A DNA stretch of 64,000 bases, from contig NC_087066.1 of assembly GCF_963678635.1 (NCBI RefSeq), forward strand, positions 12,818,517-12,882,516, in the 5' to 3' direction. The notes under the pieces were generated by a model, which had not been told where the DNA came from, searched no databases, and worked only from the letters and a program-made list of their open reading frames with translations. This stretch comes from Symsagittifera roscoffensis. Lineage: Eukaryota > Xenacoelomorpha > Acoela > Convolutidae. Numbering within the stretch: position 1 is the first letter of the stretch; the number at the start of each line of letters is the position of its first letter. Shown here piece after piece: positions 53,321-64,000 of this stretch. Both the position numbers and the translations under genes were made by a program.

Positions 53321-54479
53321 AATTTTATGAGATTATGCGGTTGGGAAAATTCCAAAATCGCAAAAGTTTTTACTCTTACTTTGTTAGAGAAACAACAAAA
53401 GTTTTGGGCAAAGTCCTTTTTGTTGAAATTACGCATTTCGTGCCACAACAGTATATTATATCGAAAATTTTCAAACACGTACCTCCAGATTTAGCTAGGC
53501 TCTAGGTGTTCTCCATCGAGGCATACGAAGTTTTTTGTTCACATGGTTTTTTTTAAACATTTTTCATTTTTTGTTCAACTTATGCTTTTTATATGATGGT
53601 ATTGAAACGCTCCGCTTCGCTTCTGTGTTGAAGTTTGACACTGGAAAAAATGCGAGTGGTGTGAAATCACGAAAACTAGGTTTTCGAATGCGTACTTTTT
53701 GAGAAAGTCTTACTACTTTATTTTTCACATTTTTTTTCTTCTTTTTCCTACGCATAGTTTCTAACTGGATTCAGATCTGAAACTTACTACTGCATATTCA
53801 CTTGCGTTGTTATTTTCGATCAAAAATGTTCTTATTTTATCTTTCAAAACTGATGTGTTCTTAAATATTTAAAAATTCGTTTCCAAATGCAATTTAAAGG
53901 TCTATGTGATAGTCATCGTTTAAAAAGGATTCTTAGTAAAATTATCGTCAGCAAACAGCTGGAAAAATGGCATTGAAAAGAACAGAAAAAAAAGTTAATT
54001 GACTTTTTGAAACTTGAAACGCAAAGAAACAAAACCTTGTAATTCTCAAAATGTTTCGCATTTTTTTATTAAGACTGTTTTCCTTAAACTAGTCCAATTA
54101 GAGAAACTGAATCAATGGATAGTTTTTATTCTGCTGAAAATTCTAAAAATTAGAATCAAGTATCGAGCCTAAAAGTCTCGTTTTTTCGCGCTATTTTGGC
54201 TTTCTTGATTGGAGATTGTAATTTGCTTTACTTTTAGCAAATTAGTTTGAATTGAACTTAAAAAGAAATCAAAAGTCAAACCGCAAAACATCAAATTCGA
54301 CGTGATCAAATTTTAAGACTTGGGACAAAAAGCACCACGATCAATAGAAGTTACACCACGTTCATAGACACTTAATCGTGTTTTCATTCCAGAATTTCAG
54401 AATATTTTGAATATTTGAGTAGATCTAACATGTTCTTTCGCTTGCTAACCACAGTTTCTCATCGGTTTTGTAAGTGTTG
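53321..54479. other. AT-rich intergenic region
   Basis: No gene is recognised. Near 54230-54350 there is an inverted fragment of the dispersed repeat found at 35560 and 42150. Confidence 0.4.
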
Positions 54480-54850
54480 TAACCTGTAGCAGATGTAGGG
54501 GGAAGAGGCGGACGCCCCATTAGAAGTTCGACCCCCTTATCATCCAAAGGGTCCCTCTTTGGTATAATATTAGGACATCCTTCCTTGATTACCGACCCAA
54601 AAAATGTATACGCCAATATATGATTGTTTTAAGCGGGAGCGCTTCGAAAAGTGGCCAAAAGTTGGCCTGCAGCGCAGAAAATTTGGCTAGAATAGGGCCT
54701 TCATTGCGGTTGAGGAGAGCTTGGGAAATCAGTTCATTTGGCCTTAAGAAGGTCGACAAAAATTTCAATTTTTTTTTTGAAACTCCAATCCCCTTAGAAC
54801 CCCTTAGAACAAATCCTAGATCAGCCGCTGGATGCGATTCAATTTTGCAA
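54480..54850 (+). repeat. MITE-like repeat, family member C
   Basis: AGCAGATGTAGGGGGAAGAG and GGCGGACGCCCC lie at the left; CCAAAGGGTCCCTCTTTGG in the middle; AAATCCTAGATCAGCCGCTGG at the right. The ends are imperfect inverted repeats matching members A and B. Confidence 0.55.
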
Positions 54851-55659
54851 AAATAAAATGCAGTTTTGTCGATTTGTGTGCTTATTGCACCGCCCAAACG
54901 TTAAGTCACTACTGGTAAGTTTTGTACTGAAAGCAACTTGTGATATTCTTATGTACCATAATTCTACAAGCGGCGATAATTTTGCAAGATCATTTTGATG
55001 GTTTACGATCAACTAAAACAAGAATGCAACAAAAAAGTGTAGTTTTTCTCAAATTTTTTTTTCGATTTGCAAAAATGTAGTATCAATGGAAACACCGGAT
55101 ACACCATTGTGGAAACACGCCACACTTCACCCCTGCATGTACGGTTACGTTATTTTTTAGCACCCTCGGTAAAGTTAAAATTTTGATTTTGACTGTTTTT
55201 TTTTCAAATTTTTGACGTCTTTTGAAAACTACACTACCAAAACTGAGACAGTTATGAGACAAAACTGAGACAAAACTACTATCCAAAAAATGAGTTTTTT
55301 GTATCAATCGAAAGAACAGATCAAGTTTAAGTCACGTGTAATAGCAGTTAAGGCCAAATGTTTCTCCGAAAAAATTTTATGGCCCTCGAAAAAGTTAGTT
55401 TTGTGATTGATTGACAGTTTTTTTTTTTGAAAAATCGACTTGGGATAGTCGATTTTGACCGGGATAATTCCAATTTCTCAAAAAAAAATCATTTACTTGC
55501 GCAATTATTGAGTTTTTGTAATTACCCGTTTCATCCTTCTCCATAAAACAATTTCGAAAAATCACTCAATGTATCTACAGCTTTAAATGGGCTCCTAATA
55601 CTATAATTGACTGTTCCGTATGCTATAATAATAACTGTTCCGTAGTTTACAAATACGAT

Positions 55660-56515
55660 TTCAATTTTTTTTTCGGCTAAGCGGGTTCTGTTTATGTATT
55701 ATCTGCCTTCTCAATTTATGTTGCGTGCTTCTATGTTTATAAATTGAATAAAACCTTGGCCAAATTAAATCGAATTGCACTTTTTTGCTTCACCATTAAT
55801 TACGTAATTTCAAACGAACAAAAGAACCATTGCTTAAGCCAGAGCAATCGAATGAAAGGTTTTGCTAATTGTGAACAAACTTTTCAATTAAGCTCAGCAC
55901 AAACATTTTTTAAGAGTAATGAACGTAGTGAAGACTCTTATATAGGTCTTGCTGTTTTTTTTTGCTTTTGTTTTCAGGAAAAAGTCTTAAAATATTGATG
56001 CACATAGGTATATATGCTTTTTTGAATTCAATTGAAATTCATCTGCTGAAGGTGACGTAAATAGCACTCTTCAGTTAAGAACGTGGAAATGGCGCAAAAA
56101 CAATTTCTAGTTTCGAAAGGGGAATATAATCGTTCTAGAAATTTAAAGAGCTTAAAGGGCATCTATTTTTTTTGAAAGTTGAGATTTTTTTCAACAAAGT
56201 CAGTGTTTCTTATGTTTTCTTGCGTTCATTACTCTTTTCCAATTTTCAATTGGCTATGTTTCCATTGTCTTCAGATGAATAGCAACCCGATTATTTCGAA
56301 AAAATTCGATTAAACGGGTTCGGCTTATGTTTTATTATGCCTTGTTAACTAATGTTGCGTACTTGCATGTTTACAAATTGAATAAAACATTGACCAAAGT
56401 AAATCGAAATGAAAACCTTTTCTTCGCCATTTTTTATGTAATTTCAAACGAACAAATGAACCCTTGCTTACGCCAAAGCAATCGAATGAAAGGTTTAAGA
56501 ATAGTGTAAACATTT
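55660..56515 (+). repeat. Duplicated ~230-bp segment (two copies about 630 bp apart)
   Basis: Copies at about 55665-55890 and 56300-56515 share TTGAATAAAAC, AAATCGAA, TAATTTCAAACGAACAAA and GCAATCGAATGAAAGGTTT. Each is preceded by a CGGCT...GTTTATG-type phrase. Between them is a GAACGTAGTGAAGACTC...TATATAGGTC fragment of the dispersed repeat. No coding product. Confidence 0.6.
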
Positions 56516-58500
56516 ATTAATTAAGCTAAGCCCCACATGCACAAGATTAATAATTTTTAAACTGGTTTTAACTTTGATTAAGGTGCTATACTTGAAAACA
56601 TGGGTTTCAACAAAAAATAATTTAAAATTGCTTGCATCAGTTTCGAGATCTGTACCAACTAGACTTTAACGTTTTACTGAGTTGTTCTAATAATATTTGA
56701 AAATAAGAAGCATTAACGTCATCCGCTCCGACAATAGAAGTTTTTTAAACTCTTGCACTTTGTTTTTCTTTCATTTATTTGGTGAGTCAAACTTATGCTC
56801 ACCCTGACACGTACCTAATTTTACTTTGCTTATGAGGTATCTTCGACAGACTTATTGGATTTCAACATCTTCTTAAGTGTACCAATACTTGAACTTGAAG
56901 TGTAAGTTTTTATCATTATATCACAGCTCTTTCAGTCAAAATTTTCAAATTTTTTCTAGGTTATGAGAAAAAACGGTTTCAAAGTTTTGCTTTTCGAAAG
57001 AGTTTTATTGCAGAGAGTGAAAAAGTTAATTGTGCTCAGAATTTTTTTGTCCGAGTTTTTTTAATCTTCCATCTCCTCAATATTTAAAAAGAAATGTAAG
57101 TGAAATTGATATTACACAATGGTGCTGTTTTCAGACATATTGCTTTGGAGCTGAATTGGCATGCAGCCTCACCCGAAAAATTATTCAACCAGAAATTTAA
57201 AAGTGATTGATGCTTTTTCATTTGCCCATTTTTGTTGCATTTTTTCCACCATACTCTTGGTCTTTTCTGAGTTGCTTTGATCGAGTTTGGCGTCAGGCGA
57301 GAGTTGTCGCAGCCGACAATGGGTCACATGAGACATTTGGTAACAATTCAAGAAAGGACCATTCGTCACAGAGCAATTCTTCAGATTCATACAAAGCAAG
57401 GTATTTGAATAGATATGAAATGATTATGGAACGAATAAGCAACGAATCTTGATTCCATTGCCTTGCGACAAACTGTCGCTTTTATAAATGCGACGATTTG
57501 CTGCCGAAATGAATATAGGATTTTAGTTTCCCGTGCCCTCATAAACTAGAGGTCAAAATTAAACGCAGATTCAACTGTTTTTTCTCTCAAAAGCCTAATT
57601 TCAATTATGATTTTGCACTATATTTATCTTACATTTTAGCAAAAATTTTTCATCGTCCGGAAAGAATTTATCTGAACTACCCTCTCTGAAAGTCTCAATT
57701 TTAGTTTCGAAGCACAATTTTAGTTTGAAGCACTTTCTCGGGTCTGAAAACGCCAGTTATCACCACTTATAATAAGTAATTAAATTTTCCAATGGTGTGA
57801 ATTGGTAAGAAATGAAGAGATGAGAAAAATTGTCACACTGATTTACGCATTTTCGTCAGGCATCTTGGACAGTCTTATTGGATTTTTTGACAGTCTTATG
57901 GCAAAAATTTGCAGTTTTAGACCTGAAATAAAATGGTGAGTTTCTAAACCCGAATATTGATAATTTCATAAAGGGAGGCTGAGAACATTTGAGATCTTGT
58001 TAACTAACCCCTTTCGCAAAATGGGGGAGATTTCTTACTAGGCTTACAAATACAAATGCTGAACCTTTGATTTAGTTCTTTATAAGAGGAGCCAATTCTG
58101 TACCAGGTTCCATAAGGAGCGGGGCTACTTTGTTAGCAAGATCCAACATTTATTCTTGGTACACCTAGAATGTTTGTTCAAAATCGTAGAAATTGTTGTC
58201 AAAAAGGTTCTAGAAAAAAAGCATTTTAAAGACAAAAAAAAGACTAAAAGACATTGTTTTTTTTTGTCTACTAATGTATTTTATGCGTTAAAAATTATGA
58301 AGCGTCAAAAAGTTCATTTCAGCCTCAAATTTCAGAATGAAACAATACATTCGAATAGAAGCGGATAATCTATTCAAGATATTGGCTTAATTGCCGATCT
58401 TTATTTAAGTAGATGATCTAATATGTTTTCACATTTTTATTACCAATGGAAGTCTTGATTCCTGTTTGTTCATGAATTGAAAAAAAAAACTTAAAGTAAG
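56516..58500. other. Region upstream of the tetraspanin-like gene; one possible exon
   Basis: Mostly AT-rich. At 57298-57402 a pyrimidine-rich tract ending GCGTCAG is followed by a gene-like stretch reading ARVVAADNGSHETFGNNSRK ... SDSYKAR before a GT. It could be an exon of an unrecognised gene. Nothing else supports it. Confidence 0.25.
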
Positions 58501-59432
58501 ATGAAGCGTTCGAAGGATAGGCAAAAGGGTAGCCTATGCGCTTCGTATAAATTTTTGCTGGCGTATGCAATCGTAGTAATTGTTTTTACCATTTTGGGCG
58601 TGGTTCTGAATTTTATGCCACCAAAGCGCGCTGTTTACTATGCGGTTACAGGAAAATATGCCGGGGATATTGAATGCCTTTTAATTATAATTTCTTTAGC
58701 TTTTGGCTCGTTATTTTGTTCAAGTTTTGCAATTTATGGATTTGCCAGCAAAAAGGCGTGTGCTGTAGCGGTGGCAATTGGAGTTATCAGTATTACTCTT
58801 ATAAGTAAGTAGATTTGAATTTATTTTTTGAAAGTCTTGTTTTTTTTTACTGAAAGTGATAGTTATTTGATCAGCTTACTTGGTACTCTTGCCATTCTGG
58901 GTGATGATAACGATTGTTCCCATTATTGGACTCGAAAGCAACATGATGAATACCTTGGAGTCATACAGAAGCGAACTTGAAATAAGAAGGTCTTCCGTTT
59001 CTTGGAACTACATACAGGCTCAACATCAGACTTGTGGAGTCAATGGAAAAGACGACTGGGCTTCTTCAAATTATAATTCAGGTTATTTTTTTCTGTAAAC
59101 ATTTTATTTGCCAAATTTTATATCGCATTTGTTTGAAACAGTAAGACGTTAGTGGATTTATTTCAGAAAATGGCGGTGATTTGGAGCCTGCTTTTTGCTG
59201 CTCGAACTTAAAAAGTGAAACTGTGGCTAATATGGTTTTGTATGGCCAGATTACTGAAAGACAATTGAATCATTTCATAATAATGTGTAAGCAACTGGGG
59301 CTTGCAGAAAAGAATCTTCCCGAAGGAGAAAAGAAACCCGAAGGCGGAGAAGAAGCGACAGAAGCAGAAGCGGAGTTTGGCACAACTTGGAACCCAATCA
59401 ACCCGCCTATTCCAAAAGATGACTATTTTTAA
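58501..59432 (+). CDS. Tetraspanin-like membrane protein
   Basis: Three exons (58501-58804, 58875-59081, 59167-59432) join in phase to 258 residues. Membrane segments: FLLAYAIVVIVFTILGVVL, LLIIISLAFGSLFCSSFAI, and a third spanning the first intron (AVAVAIGVISITLI, then LVLLPFWVMITIVPIIG). The large loop shows HQTCGVNGKDDW, corresponding to the CCG-x-N-G-x-x-DW signature with the first Cys replaced by Thr, and PAFCC, matching P-x-S-CC. Tetraspanins organise membrane protein complexes. The fourth membrane segment and the cytosolic end are missing: the frame ends in an acidic, Pro-rich tail. Either a further exon supplies it or this is a derived three-pass member. A strong alternative donor at 59287 opens another 3' end. 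Confidence 0.75.
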
Positions 59433-59706
59433 AGTTTTATTTGTTGGATATCCATAGATCTTTGGGAGGCGTAGACGTTTGCTTCATTTAACTCAAAAAT
59501 CTTAAAGCTGAGTTTCAAGAGCCTCTGGATTGTTCAGACATTAACTCGAACCAATAATTCACGGTCTAGTTGAAAATTGCGGCCACGTTTTAGACGTTTA
59601 AATGAATTTAATGTTGTTTCTAGGGCAAAACCAAGGAAAAACCGGTCTATTTTTTTCTTTGGATAGATCGGCAAATGTTGGCTGAAATGAAGTCAGTTTT
59701 TTTTAG

Positions 59707-60263
59707 TTAGCGACACCTCGTCGGGTATTGAGACAAAACCGACAAAATTTCCAACTCGAGGGACCAGAACAACTGCTAAAAGGGGACCAACCACTCCATT
59801 TACCAGATACCCGATACCAAAAACATCGTCGGAAAAAACAGTCCACACGACCGAAAAATTGGAAAAAGGAACGACAAGCGACACGACTAGCTCAACATCT
59901 AGCCCGACCACTAGTGAAACGACAAGCTCAGCGTCTAGCCCGACAACTAGTAGCACTACGAGCTCGACTTCTAGTCCTACAACCAGTAGTACATCAAGCT
60001 CGACGACAAGTAGCACGACAAGCTCTACAACTAGTCCGACAACAAGCTCAACAAGCAGCAGTACAACTAGCTCGACTACAAGTTATACGACTAGTTCAAC
60101 GACCAGTAGCACCTCGAGTAGCACTACCAGCTCGACTACAAGTAGCACGACTAGCAGTACGACAAGTTCTACAACTTCGTACACCACTTCGAGCACGACA
60201 ACTGGCACAGATCGTCGGACGAGACCGAAACTCCGACGAGCAGACCCTAAATCTAACCGTTAG
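59707..60263 (+). CDS. Alternative 3' exon: Ser/Thr-rich mucin-like tail
   Basis: A T-rich tract ending TTTTAG at 59706 precedes an open phase-1 frame to a stop at 60261. It starts SDTSSGIETKPTKFPTRG, then carries about 100 residues of almost only Ser and Thr in TTSS-type steps (about 59870-60200), and ends basic (RRTRPKLRRADPKSNR). The donor AATGT|GTAAGC at 59287 inside tetraspanin exon 3 has the matching phase, giving a 395-residue alternative product. The Ser/Thr run would be a heavy O-glycosylation target if extracellular. It could also be a separate gene's exon or an expanded minisatellite that happens to be open. Confidence 0.45.
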
Positions 60264-60879
60264 TAGACACTTTCATGGGATTTCTTTTACTTTTTTAAAT
60301 GATGATTTAATAATACACGTGAAGCAACATGGAATTATGATTTATTTTGATTTTACACTTGTGGTGCTTTCATATACAATAGTATAGAAAATGAAGCTCA
60401 AGCTTGTTTTTTTTTCAAAACTTTCAAACTTAGAGCGGAAATGTTAATTTGGATATGCGTTGCACGTTTTTTGAACAGGAAATGGTTTTGTTTGTTCAGT
60501 TTCTTAAAAGTTTTAAATTGAAAATGGTTCGGTACAATTTGGTTGAAAGAAACCAAATGATTGGAGAAATTAAATTCGGGCAAATTTTGAAGATGTTCGC
60601 AAGTTTTTTGATGCCAAAAACGAGCAGTTTAAAAAGTTTGGCAAAAATTTATTCTAACTGGCTGGCACTGTTGCTGACCTACCAGCAGGGAGGGGGGGGG
60701 GTGTCACAAAAAAACCACAGATCGCGAAGTTGTTTGAGATTGTTACTCGGACCTATTTTTGACTACATTCGTAAGTGGAGTTTCTAGGGAGAAATGGCCT
60801 CCGGATACAACGAAAATACAGCAATTTCAATGCTTTGGACCCCCTAAAAACCGAATATTCTAAAAAAAACATCGGGAAA

Positions 60880-61480
60880 GTTTTTGCCATCGAAACTTCG
60901 CACTGAACTAGACAATGAAAAGAGTTTCTATTCAGCGATGAAAGACAATTCTGCCTCTATAGCAATAATGGTCGAAAAAAAAACCCAATAGCAAAAATGG
61001 AACGCAATGCGAAAAGATCGCTGGAAAAAAAACCGGAATTATTGTATGGGCTGGTATCACTGAAAATGTTTGAATAAATTTACTCTTCATTGAAAGAAAA
61101 CTGATCAGCCAATTGTATATAAATGAAGTTTTGAGGCCCGTATCAGTGCCCTTTTGAGACAGTGCCCCGAAATTTGGATTGTGCAGCTCTAGATAATGCA
61201 ACTCCCCATACTGCCGGACCAAGTGAACAATACCTGCAAAGAAAACGAGGTTAAGTTCTTCGTTGGCCTCCTGATTCACCAGATTCATCGCCTATTGATC
61301 ATATGCGGGACCAGATGAAAAGAAATCTCCGGTAGTTCGACCAATCCCGATAAAAATTGACGAACTGAAATCGGCACGCCAATATTTATGGTTGAAATTT
61401 CCTCAAAGATCAATAAAAATTTTAATTGATTCAATGTCAAGTCGAATTGTTGCTTGCATACGTTCATTCAAACATCCTAT
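60880..61480 (+). pseudogene. Tc1/mariner-type transposase relic
   Basis: Fragments of a DDE transposase in shifting frames: LFSDERQFCLYSNNG (near 60930), GIIVWAGITENV (near 61035), YINEVLRPVSVPF (near 61115), DNATPHTAGPSEQYL (near 61193) and WPPDSPDSSPIDHMRDQMKR (near 61263). The order and spacing match the second half of Tc1-like transposases, whose catalytic Asp lies in the DNA-x-x-H segment. Several frameshifts and stops make it dead. Inverted terminal repeats were not found. Confidence 0.75.
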
Positions 61481-61810
61481 CTGCTATTAGTAATCAAAAA
61501 CCCAAAAGTTTTTTTAAATAAATTTTTGAAAAAAGTTTGCTTGCGTTCAGTTTTGTCCACCAGACTAAGTATAAATAATGTTATCATGCTTGTTTCATTA
61601 AGTGTAATTAATGTGTTTTGGGTAGACCCCTAATAGCATGCAAAGAAATTTTTGTCTATTCCCTCCGTATCATAAAATGTCGTGATTCAACTTATGAATG
61701 AGTTTTGTTTGATATTCAGGCATTTAAATGTTTGCATCGATCCTGGTGGTTAGTAAATTGGGAACCATACTTGTGAATTTACTCAATTAAGGTCTTATTC
61801 CATTTGCAGT

Positions 61811-62378
61811 TCAAAAATTGAGTGTGGCAAACTGCTGTGTTTCAGCTTTCAGCAGGGTAGAAAAATGGCAAGACGATTTCCAAACAGTAAAAGCTCGGTA
61901 TTTCTTGCACGCTGACTGGAAGCCCCATCGAAAACTTCTCTGGTACCAAGCAATGGAATACTGCCAGTACTACATATACTACGTTGAACCTCGACTAAGA
62001 CTCGAAACGCCTCCTACACTCGCAATTGGACTAAATGGAGAGGAGTTGGCCAACTTCAAAAAGTTTGATGAAGTTAATAAAAATGGCGATAAAATGGTGA
62101 TCGGAATTGACCGAGATTTGAAGTCTCGGTCAAAAGACATGCGATTATCTGCCTATCCACACTTGAAGGTTCCCCAACATTCCAGTTGGTTGCAGTGGCA
62201 CAAGAGTCAACCCGTCCTGTCCGGATCTCATAGGACCACTTGTCTCAATCAATGGAACGGGCTGCGTTACGATGTGCAGCGTTTTAAAGAGAAACCCTTC
62301 ATATGTGCCAGATATACAATCTCAAACAAGCCGAAAGATGAACTGAGATGTAAGCCAATTGTTAGTTTGCTCTCGTAA
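61811..62378 (+). CDS. C-type-lectin-like domain exon
   Basis: A TTTGCAG acceptor at 61810 precedes a 188-codon frame to a TAA. Residues ~35-60 read YFLHADWKPHRKLLWYQAMEYCQYY, resembling the W-x-x-A-x-x-YC helix of C-type lectin domains. The end has TCLNQWNGLRY ... KEKPFICARY, matching the C-x-x-W ... C ... PFIC-type end. The middle is atypical and lacks the usual WIGL and EPN/QPD plus WND calcium and sugar motifs. It is therefore probably a lectin-like fold without classical sugar binding. The upstream exon(s) with the start codon and signal peptide were not identified, so the gene is partial here. AATAAA at 62646-62652 may be its polyadenylation signal. Confidence 0.55.
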
Positions 62379-62705
62379 TTTTTGCTCCGAGCGCGAAGCG
62401 GGAAGGCACTTAGGCTTCCAGGTTTATTTTTCCGGTGCGTTCCTATCTTCAGGGGTGTTGTAGTCGAGTACTTTGTTTAGAGGGCTGATCTCTTGCGGGC
62501 CTTACAAAAGACTCCCCCTCTGTTGGAGTTTAATTGCAACAGACGTATTTTGAGCATGCTTGCATTTTAAATACCCGTTATATTTATAAAAGCGAGCTAG
62601 CGAGCGTAGTGTTATACTAAGAATTGTCTTTTTTTAATTAGTCGCAAATAAAAGAGGGCATTGAATGTGCTCGTTTTTGCTGCATAGCATGTGTTTTATA
62701 GCAAA
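62379..62705. other. 3' flank of the lectin-like exon
   Basis: Contains an AATAAA near 62647. No other feature recognised. Confidence 0.4.
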
Positions 62706-63018
62706 TTACATTACGAGGCCAAACTGTGCATTCTCTGCATTGTAAGCGGAATCCGCAACAGGCCAAAATCAGATTTGTTGCGGATTCCGCTTTGGCGAAA
62801 TCCACTTACTGTTGCAGAATCCAGAACAACTAGCTATATTTGCTTATTGCGGAATCCGCAACAAAACAAATGTGCCGACAAAGTTTACGTTACAGGTATA
62901 TGTATGCGGAATCCACTTACATTTTGAAACATATTTTAAGACTTGTCTCTGAAATCCAGGAACATACAGACACAAAAGTGTGCTCCTATCCAGTGCACAG
63001 TTTGGCCTCGTAATGTAA
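62706..63018. mobile_element. MITE-like element with perfect 25-bp inverted ends
   Basis: 62706-62730 and 62994-63018 are perfect reverse complements (starting TTACATTACGAGG). AGCA occurs two bases outside the left end and one base outside the right end and may be a 4-bp target duplication. The interior carries several TTGCGGAATCCGCAA-like palindromes (near 62749, 62777, 62845 and 62905). No transposase is encoded. Confidence 0.7.
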
Positions 63019-64000
63019 AAGCATGTCAACAATATCCTGCTTTTTTAGCGGCTTCTACTAAAGTTAAGCTACAAAATCACATGGAGTAAGCGCGAGGACG
63101 AGAAACTCATAATCTCTTAGTCAGTAATTTGATTCTGACTCATAGAAAATCATTATTTTTCAAGATCTTTTTTTTTTGCTTTGTCTTTTTTCCTTTGTTT
63201 GTTTTTTTTTAGATCTGTTTTTGCCGTTTTCTTGCTTGTTCTTACAAAATGCAACATCGCCTCTGTGTCGATTTTTTCTAAAACTTTGGTTATACATTAA
63301 CCTGCTCTGTTTTGGTATACTTTGCTGAAACTGTGTCGACCTATGCAATATCGCCTTAGTAGCCTCATATTGCGTCATTTAGTGGTAAAAATATGATTTT
63401 TTTCTGAGGGCAACTTACAAACCTTGAGTTTTTTCATTGTTCCGACCATTGAAAATGGGGACAAACTTTGTATTCGGGTGTAGTTTAACTTTTTTGTTTT
63501 GTTTTCCATGCAAAATAAAGTACCACAAGTAATCATCGGTCTGGGTTGAGTGATATATCATATTAAAGCCCTTTCAGTCGTTATTCGAATCACATTAGAA
63601 AATTCCCAACAATTTTTCTAGTGTCGAAAAAAGCGGTTTAAAATTTTATATTATCACTTATATCTCAAATTGCCTTAATTTTAACAGAAAAGTGTCCATC
63701 ATGATTTTTTCTACAAATTCAAAGAGCTTGAAAGTTGAAGATTTTTGAAAAATCAATCGGTTTTCTTTTCAGTTCCTTTGCACTGTTTTTCAACTGTCAG
63801 TTGGCTATGTTTTAGTTTTTATAACGATTGTTTTTGTTTTTCTAATCAATTTTCTACCAAAACTGTTTTCCAATTTGCCTGTTCTACAATGAGTGACGCA
63901 GATGTCTAAGTTTTACTTTTTCATTCAGATCCTTTCATCACACCACGTAGAAAAATACTAATTCGAAAAACCTTTTTTTTCTAAAATTTTTTGAGACTAT
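63019..64000. other. AT-rich end of the window
   Basis: No gene is recognised. A fragment related to the phrase CAGTTGGCTATGTTTTAG (near 63800) also occurs near 35955 and 56250, so this is partly dispersed repeat. Confidence 0.4.

Noticed and set aside
60449-60787. 112-codon frame upstream of the transposase relic as first exon of the lectin-like gene
   Set aside because: Lies before a transposon relic, lacks a signal peptide, and no donor with fitting phase was found.
61728-61748. Mini-exon with ATG (61728) as start of the lectin-like protein
   Set aside because: The only nearby donor gives a phase that does not fit the acceptor at 61810.

Overview
The window is nuclear DNA from an invertebrate animal. 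The host genes are split by GT-AG introns whose phases fit, the intergenic DNA is AT-rich and full of old transposons, and three animal gene families can be reconstructed: a peptidylglycine alpha-amidating monooxygenase (PAM) homologue, the mitochondrial ATPase inhibitor IF1, and a tetraspanin-like membrane protein. A C-type-lectin-like exon follows. The phylum cannot be fixed from this sequence. Nothing prokaryotic is present: no operons, CRISPR arrays or complete tRNA/rRNA genes.

Layout. 230-2460 is a decayed Penelope-like retroelement (RT plus GIY-YIG) with a PHD-like zinc finger inside the RT. 2830-4410 is a diverged tandem duplication. 4700-6087 and 29282-30486, both minus strand, are the two halves of one non-LTR retrotransposon split by a ~23.2-kb LTR retrotransposon (about 6091-29281).

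The giant element is the main feature. It has ~870-bp LTRs (roughly 95% identical over the well-aligned 600 bp) and a 3-kb leader packed with ACCCTCC motifs. It carries a degenerate Ty3/gypsy gag-protease-RT-RNase H-integrase block whose RT lacks its catalytic core. After integrase come genes normal Ty3 elements lack: a TARG1/OARD1-like macrodomain, then a second ~8.7-kb coding block (~2,900 codons) that begins with a coiled coil and two SGNH-hydrolase-like domains and continues into protein I do not recognise. A small hairpin followed by an ATCAGCAA motif ends each coding block, suggesting two transcription units.

31576-39108 is the seven-exon PAM homologue. Its PHM half has lost all six copper ligands and its PAL half has lost two active-site residues, so it looks like a pseudoenzyme. 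41597-42631 is IF1. 58501-59432 is the tetraspanin-like gene, with an alternative splice route into a Ser/Thr-rich exon (59707-60263). 61811-62378 is the lectin-like exon. The rest is repeats: an RTE-like LINE relic (48030-50600, minus), a Tc1-like transposase relic (about 60880-61480), two MITE-like elements with good inverted repeats, a three-copy MITE family, tRNA-like SINE modules and arrays of degenerate ~150-bp repeats.
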